NCBI GenBank assembly: GCA_963794215.1
Contig: CAWCCQ010000001.1
Location: 806,001 to 870,000, forward strand
DNA from: DATKRB01 sp963794215
GTDB lineage: Bacteria; Actinomycetota; Acidimicrobiia; Acidimicrobiales; RAAP-2
Reading direction: 5' to 3'
DNA: 64,000 nucleotides
The notes below the pieces were generated by a model that saw only the letters and a program-made list of their open reading frames with translations, was not told the DNA's origin and ran no database searches. This document shows positions 7,735 through 17,062 of this stretch, one piece after another. A program made the position numbers and the translations under genes. Numbering within the stretch: the stretch's first letter is position 1; the number at the start of each line of letters is the position of its first letter.

Positions 7735-8627
7735 CGCCGACGATCTCGGTGAGCGGCCTGACACGCCGCTATCACGACCAACTCGCCCTCGACCACGTCA
7801 CGCTCGACATCGAGGAAGCCTCCATCACGGGGCTCTTGGGCCGCAACGGCGCCGGCAAGAGCACGCTGATGCGCATCATGGCTGCCCAGGAGTTCGCGTC
7901 GAGCGGGCGCGTTCGGATACTCGGTGCCAACCCGGTCGAGCACGACGCCATCCTGCGGCGGATGGTGCTCGTACGCGAGGACCAGGACTTCCCCGATATT
8001 CAGGTGCGCCAGGCCCTCCGGGCGGCGTCATGGTTCTATCCGAACTGGGACGGCGCGCTGGCCGACACGCTGCTCGACGAGTTCGAGCTCCCGACCAAGC
8101 GGGCGATCAAGAAACTGTCCCGTGGGATGCGCTCGTCGCTCGGCATCGTGATCGGCCTGGCGGCACGGGCGGACGTGACCCTGTTCGACGAGCCGTACGC
8201 CGGCTTGGACGCGGTGGCCCGCCACCGCTTCTACGACCAGATGCTCGCCGACTTCGCTGAGCGTCCGCGGACCGTACTGCTGTCCACCCACCTGATCGAC
8301 GAGGTCGCCGACCTTCTCGAGCGGGTGGTGATGATCGACCGCGGGCGGATCGTGCTCGACGCGCCGGCCGACGACATCCGCGGCAGCGCCACCGCGGTAC
8401 GCGGGTCGGTCGCCGCGGTCGAGGAGTTCGTCGCCGGTCGGCGCACCTGGGATCGGCGCCGGATGGCCTCCCAGGAGTCGGTGGTCGTCGCCGGCGCGCT
8501 GGACGACGGCGACTGGGTGTGGGCCCGAGCGCTGCACCTCAGCCTCGAACCTCTGTCACTGCAGCAGATCGTGGTCCACGCCGCCGGCCGGGCCACCGAT
8601 GACGTGAAGGAGCCGACATGCGCATGA
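7731..8627 (+). CDS. ABC transporter ATP-binding protein
   Basis: 298 residues with Walker A 'GLLGRNGAGKSTLM' (~37-50), a signature region written 'KKLSRGMRSSLGIVIGLAARADV', Walker B 'VTLFDEPYAGLDA' and switch His in 'LLSTHLID'. The signature is LSRGM rather than LSGGQ, as often found in YtrB/YtrE-like and antibiotic-type exporters. The ~90-residue C-terminal extension is unlike other domains and is also usual for the group. It is the nucleotide-binding subunit for the permease at 8618, whose start it overlaps by 10 nt. Confidence 0.92.
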   Translation: MTPTISVSGLTRRYHDQLALDHVTLDIEEASITGLLGRNGAGKSTLMRIMAAQEFASSGRVRILGANPVEHDAILRRMVLVREDQDFPDIQVRQALRAASWFYPNWDGALADTLLDEFELPTKRAIKKLSRGMRSSLGIVIGLAARADVTLFDEPYAGLDAVARHRFYDQMLADFAERPRTVLLSTHLIDEVADLLERVVMIDRGRIVLDAPADDIRGSATAVRGSVAAVEEFVAGRRTWDRRRMASQESVVVAGALDDGDWVWARALHLSLEPLSLQQIVVHAAGRATDDVKEPTCA

Positions 8628-9316
8628 CCACGTGGATCAACGTCGCCCGCTACCACCTGATCCAGCGGGGCAATTACGTGGCGCTGCCCTGGGCCATCTT
8701 GGCATTCGCGTTCGTCGTTGACGTCGTCATCTTGGCGCTCATCCCCGTCGGCCATGGCTCGCACCGCTACGTCGGTGGTCTGGCCACGATTTTCGTCTTC
8801 CTCTTCGTGCTCGGCCTCCAGAGCGTGGCACGGTCATTGCCCTTCGGGCTGGCACTGGGTCTCAGTCGGCGCTCGTACTACTTCGGCACCGCCCTGCTGG
8901 CGGTCGCCCTCGCCTTCGTCTACGGGCTGGCCGTCGCCCTGCTCCAGGTGGTCGAGCGGGCGACCGGCGGTTGGGGCATGAACATGGGCTTCTTCCGGGT
9001 GCCCTACATCCTCGATGGGCCGTGGTACCTCACCTGGCTGACCTCGTTCGTCGCGCTAGCCCTGCTGTTCGTCTACGGCATGTGGTTTGGGCTGGTTTAC
9101 CGGCGCTGGAACGTGACCGGGCTGGTGGCATTCATCGCCGTCCAGATCACCGTCGCCCTCGCCGGGGCGCTCGTCGCGACATGGAGCCACGCCTGGCACG
9201 ACGTCGGCCACTTCTTCAGCGCTCTCAGCGCGACGGGGCTGACCGGCGTGCTCGCCGCTATCGTCGCTGCGCTGCTCGCCGGCGGGTTGGCCACGATACG
9301 CCGCGTCACCGTGTGA
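8618..9316 (+). CDS. ABC transporter permease (six predicted membrane helices)
   Basis: 232 residues, mostly membrane: helices at about 22-45, 52-72, 85-108, 140-160, 165-190 and 203-225. No recognisable enzymatic motif. Its position as third gene of the GntR-ATPase-permease unit and its start inside the ATPase gene identify it as the membrane partner. The transported compound is unknown; by analogy with YtrA-type loci, export of or resistance to an envelope-active peptide or stress signalling is plausible. Confidence 0.82.
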   Translation: MRMTTWINVARYHLIQRGNYVALPWAILAFAFVVDVVILALIPVGHGSHRYVGGLATIFVFLFVLGLQSVARSLPFGLALGLSRRSYYFGTALLAVALAFVYGLAVALLQVVERATGGWGMNMGFFRVPYILDGPWYLTWLTSFVALALLFVYGMWFGLVYRRWNVTGLVAFIAVQITVALAGALVATWSHAWHDVGHFFSALSATGLTGVLAAIVAALLAGGLATIRRVTV

Positions 9317-9327
9317 AGACTCGGTAA

Positions 9328-9376
9328 CGCTCACCCGTGACGACCCGGACCGCGTCGCCCGGCCATGGGGTGAGCG
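9328..9376. terminator. Candidate bidirectional terminator between convergent genes
   Basis: CGCTCACCC (9328-9336) and GGGTGAGCG (9368-9376) form a perfect 9-bp stem around a GC-rich 31-nt loop that can itself fold. It occupies the whole gap between the permease end and the end of the convergent amidohydrolase. There is no U-tract, as is common in actinobacteria. Confidence 0.45.
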
Positions 9377-10612
9377 CTAACTCAGGCCGAACAGCGTTTG
9401 CGCGTGTCCGCCCAGGAGGCTGTCGATGGTCGACTCGTCCACTCCTTGGTCGGCGAGCATGGCGCGCGGCTCGTCGGGACCCGCGGCGTCGTGGTTCGGG
9501 TAGCGCGAGCCCCAGGCGGCCTTGCCGGCCAGGATGTCGGGCATGCGGGCGACCGACTTCTCCCAGCTGTCGAACGTCACGAGCAGCGGGTGACGCTCCC
9601 ATACCTCTTCGGGTTCGAGGCTCACCGCCACCGAACCGACGCCGCCGAGCCAAAGGTAGGTCTCGCACTTCTCGAGGGCGAGGGGGACCCAGCTGCACCC
9701 GGCATGGGCGATCACCAGCTTGAGGTTCGGGAGATCTTCGAGCAGACCGTGGAACAGCGCGGCGGTGACGAACAGATCGGCGTCCTGCATGTAGGCGATG
9801 GGCTCGGCCACGGTGTGCGCCGCGCCGACCCCGCTACTCACGCGTTCGGTGAACCCGCCCGAGCTGATGGCATCGGGACCGGTGATGCCGAGGAACGGGT
9901 GCACGCAAGCCACCAGGCCGTGGGCGGCCGCTGCCTCCCAGACGACCCGGTAGGGCTTGTCCTCGACGAACACGGGGCGTGGGCCCGGAGCCGCTCCCAC
10001 GCCCATCATCAACGCCGCCATGCCGCCGAAGGCCTCGGCGCCGTCGAGCTTGTAGAAGCTCGGGCGGAACATGACGGCACCAAAGCCCTTGACCGCCACC
10101 CGCTCGAGCTCGGCCAACGCGAGCTCGGGGCGTTGAAGGGGAAGGACAGCAACGGGGTAGAGCCGCTCTTGCCCTTGCGCAGCGAAGTCCCACACCCAGT
10201 CGTTGTAGGCCCGCGCCAGGCTGACCGCGGCAGCCTCGTCGAGCACCTGGGGCAGGTACTCGCCGAACAGCGTCGGGTACAGCACCTGCCGGGCGATGCC
10301 CATGGCGTCGAGGTCGGCCAACCGGGCCACCGGATCGAAGGCACCGGGGTTGAGCGGCGTGAAGGCGTGGGGGTCCAAGGCGCCGATATCCTCCACGCCC
10401 ATCCCCGGGCGCCAGATGGCCTGACGCACGATCGTCGACCGGTTGAGATCCTTACCCGGCGCCCCGTTCAGTACCGTCGTACGGTTTCCTTGCTCGTCGA
10501 TCTGATGAAAGAACGCGGCCTTGGCCGCGTCGCGCTCGGCGGCAGGGACGTAGTCCTCCCAGATGGCGGGGGGCTCATAGACGTGGCTATCGATGTCGAC
10601 GACGTCAGCCAT
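9377..10612 (-). CDS. Amidohydrolase-2 family metal-dependent hydrolase/decarboxylase (copy 1)
   Basis: 411 residues of the ACMS-decarboxylase-like amidohydrolase superfamily (PF04909 type). 'VVDIDSHVYEPPAIWEDYVP' is the N-terminal metal-binding strand (usually D-x-D/H-x-H), 'GLVACVHPFLG' provides a barrel His, 'LKLVIAHAGCSWVPLALEKCE' the next, and 'FDSWEKSVARMPDIL' corresponds to the late Asp region, where most relatives read 'GSDYPH'. Members are decarboxylases or hydrolases acting on aromatic or cyclic acids. Its ATG overlaps the stop of the gene at 10612-12075 by one base (TGATG), so the two are translationally coupled and probably act together. Confidence 0.85.
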   Translation of the reverse strand: MADVVDIDSHVYEPPAIWEDYVPAAERDAAKAAFFHQIDEQGNRTTVLNGAPGKDLNRSTIVRQAIWRPGMGVEDIGALDPHAFTPLNPGAFDPVARLADLDAMGIARQVLYPTLFGEYLPQVLDEAAAVSLARAYNDWVWDFAAQGQERLYPVAVLPLQRPELALAELERVAVKGFGAVMFRPSFYKLDGAEAFGGMAALMMGVGAAPGPRPVFVEDKPYRVVWEAAAAHGLVACVHPFLGITGPDAISSGGFTERVSSGVGAAHTVAEPIAYMQDADLFVTAALFHGLLEDLPNLKLVIAHAGCSWVPLALEKCETYLWLGGVGSVAVSLEPEEVWERHPLLVTFDSWEKSVARMPDILAGKAAWGSRYPNHDAAGPDEPRAMLADQGVDESTIDSLLGGHAQTLFGLS

Positions 10613-12075
10613 CAGTGGCTCGGCGTCCCGGCACCGCTGTTGATCCCCGCCAGTTGGGCCATCCGGGCCATCCGGGCCCGGGTCTGGCTTTCAGGGTCGA
10701 TGCCACGCGCCTTGAGCTCGGCCATGTGCTCACGCGGGTGGGCGACCAGCTCGGCGAATTCGGCCAGCTCGGGGCCCTGGGGGAACCAGTCAGGACGCTC
10801 GATCGGGGGCGCCTCCTCGGTGACGAAGAGCCTGGGCTCGATGCCGTAGAACCGGGTGGCGTTCCCACCGAGCAGCTTCTCCTTGACGTGCTGGGGGGTC
10901 CCGCCCTTGTCCATGTTGCGCATGCCCGACCACGAGTCGGCTCCGTCGTGGTGGTAGGCGTCCGACGCCCAAATCCCGATGTTCTCGAATCGGTCCCACT
11001 GGCGGAAGACGCCCATCTCGTCGGACTCGAAGCTGATGACGCACTGCTCGGCGAAGGCCTCAGAGGGCAGCCGGTCGCTCTTGGTCGAACCACGCTCGCT
11101 GGCGTAGAGCTTGAAGAGGCGGTCGATGGTGTCCAGGGCGTAGGGCAGCCACTCGGCGTTGGACTCGAAGATGGCCATCTTGAGCCGGTCGTAGCGGTCG
11201 AGGAACCCGCTCAAGAGCACCTGGGCCAGCCACGACTGCATCTCATGGATGAACGAGAACGTCTGGGAGTCGGTACCGGCCCGGGTGAAGAGCTCGCCCG
11301 GCGAGCACACGAAGTCGTCGCCGAGTGGGTGGGCGACCCCGGGGGCGGGAAACGTGTGCATGCCGAGCACCATCCCGGACTCCTCGAAAGCCCGGAACAC
11401 CTCGTCGTAGTCGCCACCGCCGGCCAGCATCGAGGCACGCAACTCGTTGGGGTACTTGGCCTGGGCGTCGATCGGGCGAATCAGCCCGACCGGGTGGCCG
11501 AGCGCCTTGGCCCGGAAGATCTCCTTGGCCGTGCGGGTGGGGTCCTGTACCGGAAGGAGGGCGGCGCCGTAGAGACGCTCGGGCGCGACCGAGGTCCAGT
11601 CGACCAGGAAGTCGTTGTACGCCTGGCAGAACACGTCAACACCCTCTTCGCTCTTGGCGAAGGGCAGGTGCATGATCACCATGGTCGGGATGACCAGCAC
11701 CTGGTCGATACCCATCAGGTCCATCTCCCGCAGGCGAGCCACACCGTCGATGGCGCCGTCATGGTGCAGGTAGGCCCGCTGTTCGGTAGTCAGCGGCGCC
11801 ACGTCGTTGGTGGCGTTGAGACGGCGCATGATCTTCTTGTTCATCTGCGGGCCGGCGATGCAGATGGGGTTGTAGGCCATCATGCCTTCGAACTGGGTGT
11901 TGCCGCCCCCACCCACCGGGGTGTCGCCGTTGAGCCACGCCTCGCTGTCATTGCGCCAGTAGGTGTTGCGGACGAGCTCCTTCTTGGACTCAGGGACGTA
12001 ATCCCAGATCGGCTCGGGGTCGTTAATGTGGGCGTCGCAATCGAACACCGGAAACGACTTGGTCAGTCTGTCCAT
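10612..12075 (-). CDS. Amidohydrolase-2 family protein (copy 2, upstream partner of copy 1)
   Basis: 487 residues starting at ATG 12075, preceded by GGGGGAGG. The frame is open to 12189 but without support there. The N-terminus 'FPVFDCDAHINDPEPIWDYVP' carries a D-x-D-x-H metal motif; 'GMVLGMHTFPAPG' and 'LKMAIFESNAEWLPYALD' supply later barrel positions. 'CVISFESDEMGVF' and 'IGIWASDAYHHDGADSW' are the late acidic region, and the protein ends in the usual 'LLGGNATRFYGI' helix. It is longer than copy 1 by ~75 residues. First gene of a two-gene operon below the TetR gene and its probable operator. Confidence 0.86.
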   Translation of the reverse strand: MDRLTKSFPVFDCDAHINDPEPIWDYVPESKKELVRNTYWRNDSEAWLNGDTPVGGGGNTQFEGMMAYNPICIAGPQMNKKIMRRLNATNDVAPLTTEQRAYLHHDGAIDGVARLREMDLMGIDQVLVIPTMVIMHLPFAKSEEGVDVFCQAYNDFLVDWTSVAPERLYGAALLPVQDPTRTAKEIFRAKALGHPVGLIRPIDAQAKYPNELRASMLAGGGDYDEVFRAFEESGMVLGMHTFPAPGVAHPLGDDFVCSPGELFTRAGTDSQTFSFIHEMQSWLAQVLLSGFLDRYDRLKMAIFESNAEWLPYALDTIDRLFKLYASERGSTKSDRLPSEAFAEQCVISFESDEMGVFRQWDRFENIGIWASDAYHHDGADSWSGMRNMDKGGTPQHVKEKLLGGNATRFYGIEPRLFVTEEAPPIERPDWFPQGPELAEFAELVAHPREHMAELKARGIDPESQTRARMARMAQLAGINSGAGTPSH

Positions 12076-12154
12076 TGGGGCCTCCCCCGGTCGATCATCC
12101 CAATCGCGTACCGCGGCGCGGCCACACCATGGGTCCCACCCGCGCTCACTCCTC

Positions 12155-12165
12155 GTACAATGTAC
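12155..12165. promoter_or_regulatory. Palindromic operator candidate between TetR gene and amidohydrolase operon
   Basis: GTACAATGTAC is a palindrome with 5-bp arms and one central base. On the minus strand a TTGACA lies at 12185-12180 and TACATT at 12164-12159 (15-nt spacer, short), so the palindrome would cover the -10 region of the amidohydrolase operon. Size and form fit a TetR-class site; the neighbouring TetR gene is the obvious candidate. Confidence 0.5.
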
Positions 12166-12227
12166 CGGCTGGGCGCCGCTGTCAAGCAAATGGGTACCGA
12201 CTTGCGGTGGGTCCCTTATCGTGGCCC

Positions 12228-12997
12228 CTACGTCTTGGCAGGACCACCGCCTGCGGCACCTGGGCGGCTGGACCCCAAGCGCAGCTCGAGACCGTCGAGG
12301 ACGATGCCCAGGGCGAGCTCGAACCCACTCGGGCGGTCAGCTCGACGCGCCCCGGCGGCGGCGAGATGGGGGTATCGGCGAGGGTCGAGCGTCCTAAAGT
12401 CGATGTCCTGCACCCTGCGCGGCGCGGCGTTCGTGGCGCTCCCGTCCTCGACCTTTTCGGGGTCCTCGCTTGTGCCGAGGGAGGCCGCGGCAAACAGCGA
12501 CCCGAGGGTGAGCGAGCTGATGGCGTCGACGCCCTCGAAAAGATCCGCGCCGGCAAAGCCCGCGGAGCGGAGCGCGCCGTAGACGTCGTTGGTCATCCGG
12601 AGCAATTGGGCCCCGGCGCCAGACCCCCCGGAAACCCAGCGAGCACGCGTCGGTGGCGATAGAGGATCGCGACGAATGCGCGGCACACCACGACGATCTG
12701 TTGGCGCCACGGAAGGTCCGACGACGGCGTCGGGACGCCGCGCAGGAGCTCGTCGACGACGACCGACACGAGTTCGTCGCGGTTGGCCACATGCCAGTAG
12801 AGCGACATGACGCCGCACTGCAAGCTGTCGGCCACACGCCGCATCGTGAGGGCGTCGAAGCCCTCCTTCTCGACCAGCTCCACGCCGGCCTCGACGATGC
12901 GCTCGATGGTCAACGTCGATCGCGCCCCGCCTCGACGGCGGACGCTCGCGGGCCACCAGGGCAGGCCGTCAGCCTCCATCTCTGTCGGCGGTCCCAT
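12228..12997 (-). pseudogene. TetR-family regulator, frameshifted at a G-run near 12624-12629
   Basis: The N-terminal frame gives a good TetR DNA-binding domain ('LTIERIVEAGVELVEKEGFDALTMRRVADSLQCGVMSLYWHVANRDELV') and then 'RRVLAGFPGG' before ending early. The next frame continues with a TetR_C_1-like ligand domain ('GAGAQLLRMTNDVYGALRSAGFAGADLFEGVDAISSLTLG...' to 'FELALGIVLDGLELRL'). Adding one G in the run of six restores a protein of ~256 residues. It lies directly upstream of the coupled amidohydrolases, in the same orientation, and probably controls them. Whether the missing base is real or a sequence error is open. Confidence 0.8.
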
Positions 12998-13137
12998 CGT
13001 CCGACTCTAGTTTTCTCTTGGGAGGGGGACCGTCGGCCCTGGTTTGTCACCCGCCGATCCGCGATAGCCCGCCCGCGCTGGCCCGTCGCCCCACCTGGGA
13101 CTCGGGACCGACGAGCTGCCCCGCTCCCCCGATGCCC

Positions 13138-14010
13138 TTAGCTCGGCCCAGAAGGAACCTTCAGCAGCGAACCCGCATCGACTCGGATCTGCTGCCCGGT
13201 GATGTAGCGCGACTCGTCGGAGGCCAAGAACAGGACCAGGTTGGAGATGTCCAGCGGCTCGACGTAGGGAATCGGCATCGCCTGGAACGCCGTGAACGCG
13301 GGCAGCACGTCCTCGCGGGTGGGGTTCTCCACGTCGGGGCGGAACATGGCGTAGAGCCCGTCATTGTGCAGGAGGTGGGTGTTGCAATTGGTGGGATGGA
13401 TGGCGTTCACTCGGGTGAATCGGGGGGCCAGATGGAGCGCCATCTGTTCCACGTAGCTGACCAGGATCCTCTTGGACCACCCGTACCCGGCGCCTCCTGG
13501 GCCCATGACCGGGTTGTCGACCGTGCCCCCGCTCCCCGACATGAGCCCGGCGGTCGAACCGGTCACGATGATCGACGCGCCCTCGGGCAGATGTCCGAGG
13601 GAGACGGCCACCGCGTTCATGACCCCGACGAGGTCGACATCGACGGCGTCCACGAAGTCCGTCGCTTGGGGATCGCCCATCGCCATCGGCAGGATCCCGG
13701 CGTTGGCGACCACGATGTCCAGCCGCCCGAGCTCGCGCACTCCCGCTTCGACGGCGTCGCGCAGCTGATCGCGCTCTCGCACGTCGGCCTGACGAGCGAC
13801 AATGCGTCGGTCGAGCTTCTGGACCAGCTGTACGGTCTCGGCCAGGTCTTCGGGGCTCGACAACGGGTACGGATTGGACTCGATCTGCCGGCAGATGTCG
13901 ATCGCGATGATGTCGGCGCCCTCCTCGGCTAAGCGCACGGCGTGGCTACGCCCCTGACCGCGAGCCGCGCCCGTCACGAACGCGACCTTTCCCTCCAACC
14001 GACCCGGCAT
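13138..14010 (-). CDS. Mycofactocin-coupled SDR-family oxidoreductase
   Basis: 290 residues, Rossmann fold: 'GKVAFVTGAARGQGRSHAVRLAEEGADIIAIDIC' (TGxxxGxG), 'VVANAGI', catalytic Ser in 'IIVTGSTAG', and Y-x3-K written 'YGWSKRI'. The loop after the second strand, 'RQIESNPYPLSSPEDLAETVQLV', is the insertion that marks the mycofactocin-coupled SDR subgroup, in which NAD(H) stays bound and is recycled through mycofactocin. Such enzymes oxidise alcohols, commonly terpenoid or steroid-like. ATG 14010 follows AGGAGGGG. Divergent from the P450 gene with shared direct repeats between them. The mycofactocin biosynthesis genes are not in this window. Confidence 0.88.
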   Translation of the reverse strand: MPGRLEGKVAFVTGAARGQGRSHAVRLAEEGADIIAIDICRQIESNPYPLSSPEDLAETVQLVQKLDRRIVARQADVRERDQLRDAVEAGVRELGRLDIVVANAGILPMAMGDPQATDFVDAVDVDLVGVMNAVAVSLGHLPEGASIIVTGSTAGLMSGSGGTVDNPVMGPGGAGYGWSKRILVSYVEQMALHLAPRFTRVNAIHPTNCNTHLLHNDGLYAMFRPDVENPTREDVLPAFTAFQAMPIPYVEPLDISNLVLFLASDESRYITGQQIRVDAGSLLKVPSGPS

Positions 14011-14062
14011 TGGCCCCTCCTGTGGTGGCGACGTGCTGCAATGGTGGTGACACGTGGAAATT

Positions 14063-14093
14063 CGGTACTAGATTCTCTTCCGGTACTAGATTC
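14063..14093. promoter_or_regulatory. Direct repeats in the SDR/P450 divergent promoter region
   Basis: CGGTACTAGATTC occurs twice, at 14063-14075 and 14081-14093, exactly 18 bp apart, in the 126-bp region between the divergent SDR and P450 starts. Perfect 13-bp copies at near two-helical-turn spacing suggest a regulator site and possible co-regulation of both genes. No regulator can be assigned. Confidence 0.5.
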
Positions 14094-14136
14094 GCTCACA
14101 ACAACCGAGGGCGTCAAACAGCCCAGGAGGGACGTC

Positions 14137-15348
14137 ATGACCGAAGCCGAGGGTTCCCCAGGCGCGGCACCCCAAGGCGGGAACTTTGTACTCGCGGAGG
14201 AGACCCTGGCGTCCCTCTTCGATCTCGCCGAACCCCAACCCAAGTACAAGGCGATGTTGGAGCAGGGCGGAGCGCTGCGTCCGATGGACGGCTTCGTGAT
14301 CGCAGCCAGCCGGCAGGCAGTCGACGAGGTGCTCCGCCAGCCGGCGACCTTCACCTCCCGCGACGTCGTGTGGCTGGGCAACGTTCGTCCCCTCATCCCG
14401 CTCAGCGTCGACCCGCCCGACCACGCCAAGTACCGCAAGATCCTCGACCCGCTGTTCGCTCCGAAGCGGATGGATGCCATCGAGGAGGACATCGCCGCAC
14501 GGGTCAACCACTTCATCGACGCCTTCATCGATCGCAGGGAGTGCAACTTCACCGAGGAGCTCGCCGTGCCCTTCCCCTCGGCGGTCTTCCTCGGACTCAT
14601 GGGTCTGCCTTGGGAGGAGCTCGACACGTTCCTCCGCCTGAAGGACGGGATTCTCCGACCCGGAGGCGGTGCGGTGGACCCCGAGGAGCGGACCAGGATC
14701 CAGAACGAGACCGGGCAGGAGATCTACGGGTACTTCAACCAGATCCTCGACGAGCGAGCCAAGGATCCCAAAGAGGACATCCTCACGCTGTTCCTGCAGG
14801 CCGAGGTCGACGGTGAGCGATTGACCCGAGAGGAGATCCTCGACATCTGCTTCCTGTTCCTCATCGCCGGGCTCGACACCGTGACCGACTCACTCACGTG
14901 CTTCTACGCGTTCCTGAGCCGCAACCCCGAGTACCGGCGACAGATCGCCCAGGACCCGACGGTCATACCCAAGGCCGTCGAGGAGCTGCTGCGGTGGGAG
15001 ACGCCGGTGCCGGGCACTCCCCGACAGCGCGACGAGCCGATGCCAGCGTCGCGGGGTGCCCGATCAAAGCGGGCGACATGGTGTCGGTGAGCCTGGGCGC
15101 CGCCAACGTGGATCCCGCCGAGTTCGACGACGCGTTCGTCGTCGGACTTCGATCGCCAGGTCAACCGTCACATCGCCTTCGGCGGCGGCGTGCACCGCTG
15201 CCTGGGGTCACACCTGGCACGCCGCGAGCTGCGAGTGACCCTTCGCGAGTGGCACCGGCGCATCCCCGAGTACGAGCTCAAACCGGGGATTCAATTGCAC
15301 TTTCCGATGGGGCTTCGCTCGGTGGAGAACCTCGAGCTGATCTGGTAG
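14137..15348 (+). pseudogene. Cytochrome P450 with two compensating frameshifts (near 15036 and 15150)
   Basis: Starts at ATG 14137 after AGGAGGGA. The first ~300 residues are intact: 'PLIPLSVDPPDHAKYRKILDPLFAPKRM' (C-helix region), I-helix 'ICFLFLIAGLDTVTDSL' (GxDT oxygen-activation motif) and K-helix 'EELLRWETPVPG' (ExxR). One missing base near 15036 shifts to 'ADASVAGCPIKAGDMVSVSLGAANVDPAEFDD', and one extra base near 15150 returns to the original frame for the haem loop 'FGGGVHRCLGSHLARREL' (Cys ligand, ~residue 355) and the end '...LELIW'. Repaired, the protein is ~403 residues, normal for bacterial class I P450s. Divergent partner is the mycofactocin-type SDR, a logical next step after hydroxylation. 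Confidence 0.85.
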
Positions 15349-15371
15349 TCACACGATGGCACGATGGCACC

Positions 15372-16279
15372 ATGAAGATCGTCTCGATGGTGCCATCGGC
15401 AACCGAGATCCTCTTCGCCCTCGGCCTGGGCGACGAGGTCAAAGGCGTCTCCTCGGACTGCGATTACCCGCCGGCGGCCCGCTCGAAGCCGGTGGTCAGC
15501 GGGTCGGCCTTGACCCTCGATGAGCACCAGAGCGCCCGCCGTGTCGACCGGGCGGTGACCGACCGGGTCAACGCCGGCCAGCCGATCTACACCCTGGACG
15601 CGGCGCGCGTCGAGGCCATCCAGCCAGAATCTGATCCTCGCCCAGGATCTCTGTCGGGTCTGCGCCGTCCCTTCGGGCGCAGTGAAAGAGGCGCTCGCCG
15701 TCTTGGGCTGCCAGGCACAGGTGCTCTCCCTCGACCCGTCGACCCTCGACGAGGTCATCGAGAGCATCGGCGCCGTCGGGGAAGCGACCGGGACTGCCGA
15801 GCAGGCTCGAGTGCTCATGGACGGGTTGCGGGCCCGCATCGATACGGTGCGCGCCGCGGTGGCGGGCCGTCTCCGGCCGCGGACGCTCGCCCTCGAATGG
15901 TCCGACCCCCCGTTCTGCGGCGGCCACTGGGTGCCGGACATGGTCATCGCGGCCGGCGGCGAGCCGGTGCTGAGCGTGCCCGGGGCGCCGTCTCGACCGG
16001 TGAGCTGGGATGACGTGGCCAACGCGCAACCCGAGGTCGTGGTCTTCATGCCGTGCGGGTATGAGCTCGACGACCGCGTCGGACGAGGGTCGGTTGCTTG
16101 TCGAGATGCCCGAGCTCTCTGCAACGGCGCGCATCGTGGCGGTGAACGCCGGCGCGCTGTTCTCCAGGCCCGGCCCGCGGGTGGTCGCCGGCCTCGAGGC
16201 CCTGGCGTGGGGACTGCATCCCGACGTCTTCCCACCACCGCCGCCGGGCACTGCGATCGCGCTGCGAGGCGATCGCTGA
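15372..16279 (+). pseudogene. BtuF/FhuD-like periplasmic binding-type protein, frameshifted near 15629 and 16073
   Basis: Reads in three successive frames. 'MKIVSMVPSATEILFALGLGDEVKGVSSDCDYPP' and '...YTLDAARVEAIQP' come first; after one extra base, 'NLILAQDLCRVCAVPSGAVKEALAVLG' through 'VSWDDVANAQPEVVVFMPCGYELDD'; after another, 'RLLVEMPELSATARIVAVNAGALFSRPGPRVVAGLEALAWGLHPDVF'. The repaired ~300-residue protein matches the cobalamin/ferric-chelate binding family. No signal peptide is present, so it may be one of the cytoplasmic 'cobalamin-binding protein' relatives rather than a transporter subunit, and no ABC genes adjoin. Placed 23 bp after the P450. Confidence 0.75.
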
Positions 16280-16310
16280 GGAGCAGCCGCGCGCCAGCGC
16301 AGCCCCACGT

Positions 16311-16926
16311 CTACCCACGTCGCAGGATTGCTTGGATCGCGCTCGCAGCGACGTCGACGATGAGCTTGTCTGAGCCCCCGACGCGTTGCCCATCGGACCA
16401 CAACGACTCGAGAATGGCCAGCACGATCAGCCCGTCATAAATCGGGTCGTTGTCCGTGCGGAGGCCCAGTCCACGCAGATGCTTCCCGATCTTTCGCGCG
16501 TGGTACCGACGGTTGGCCCGGCCTCTCTCTTTGACCTCCCGATCCTCGCGTGCAGCCTGTTGCCACACGAGTGCCCAGGGGCCGTGCAGCCTCTGGCACG
16601 CGAAGTACGACCCGATCCAGCCGCGCGATGTCCTCGGTCGTCCACTGCGCAGGCAGTGCTCCAAGGTCGTCGAAGACGACGCCGACGGCGTCCGAGGCGA
16701 CGAGGGCGACGGCCTCGAAGATCTCACGCTTGGAACGGAAGTACGTGTAGAAGGTGGGACGAGACACCTTGGCCCCGTCGGCGATGTGCTCTACCGTCGT
16801 CTCGGCGTAGCCATGCTCGAGGAACTGCTCACCGGCCGCTTCGACCAAGATCTCGCGGGTTCGAACTGCCTTCGGCCCCGACAACGAGTCACGGACGACC
16901 CTGCCGGCTCGAGCGGGAGAAGACAT
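16311..16926 (-). pseudogene. TetR-family regulator, one-base insertion near 16620
   Basis: Frame 1 from ATG 16926 carries a clear TetR head: 'VRTREILVEAAGEQFLEHGYAETTVEHIADGAKVSRPTFYTYFRSKREIFEAV', then 'ALPAQWTTEDIAR'. One extra base moves the frame, after which 'WIGSYFACQRLHGPWALVWQQAAREDREVKERGRANRRYHARKIGKHLRGLGL' and '...LIVDVAASAIQAILRRG' complete a typical ligand-binding domain. Repaired length ~204 residues. Divergent from the acyl-CoA dehydrogenase pair, with a palindrome between them, so it is the likely regulator of that operon. Confidence 0.8.
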
Positions 16927-17047
16927 GCCCAGACAACCTATCGTCCCCGAACGGCCTGATCGTGGGCCTTGGTCGCGCCGCTCGGGCGGGTCGGCACGCT
17001 GCGACGGAGTCGGGCCGCAACGGGGCCGGAGGTTGACGATCGCAGAG

Positions 17048-17062
17048 TTGACAGCCCGTCAA
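17048..17062. promoter_or_regulatory. Palindromic operator candidate between TetR and acyl-CoA dehydrogenase operon
   Basis: TTGACAGCCCGTCAA has perfect 5-bp arms (TTGAC/GTCAA) around 5 nt. It lies in the 266-bp region between the divergent TetR start (16926) and the dehydrogenase start (17193). TetR-family regulators of fatty-acid and sterol catabolism often use sites of this form; assignment is by position only. Confidence 0.5.

Noticed and set aside
10615..12582. A 655-codon open frame antisense to the second amidohydrolase
   Set aside because: The composition is that of the shadow of a GC-rich gene (Arg/Gly/Pro/His rich, no domain), and the minus-strand gene has full family motifs.
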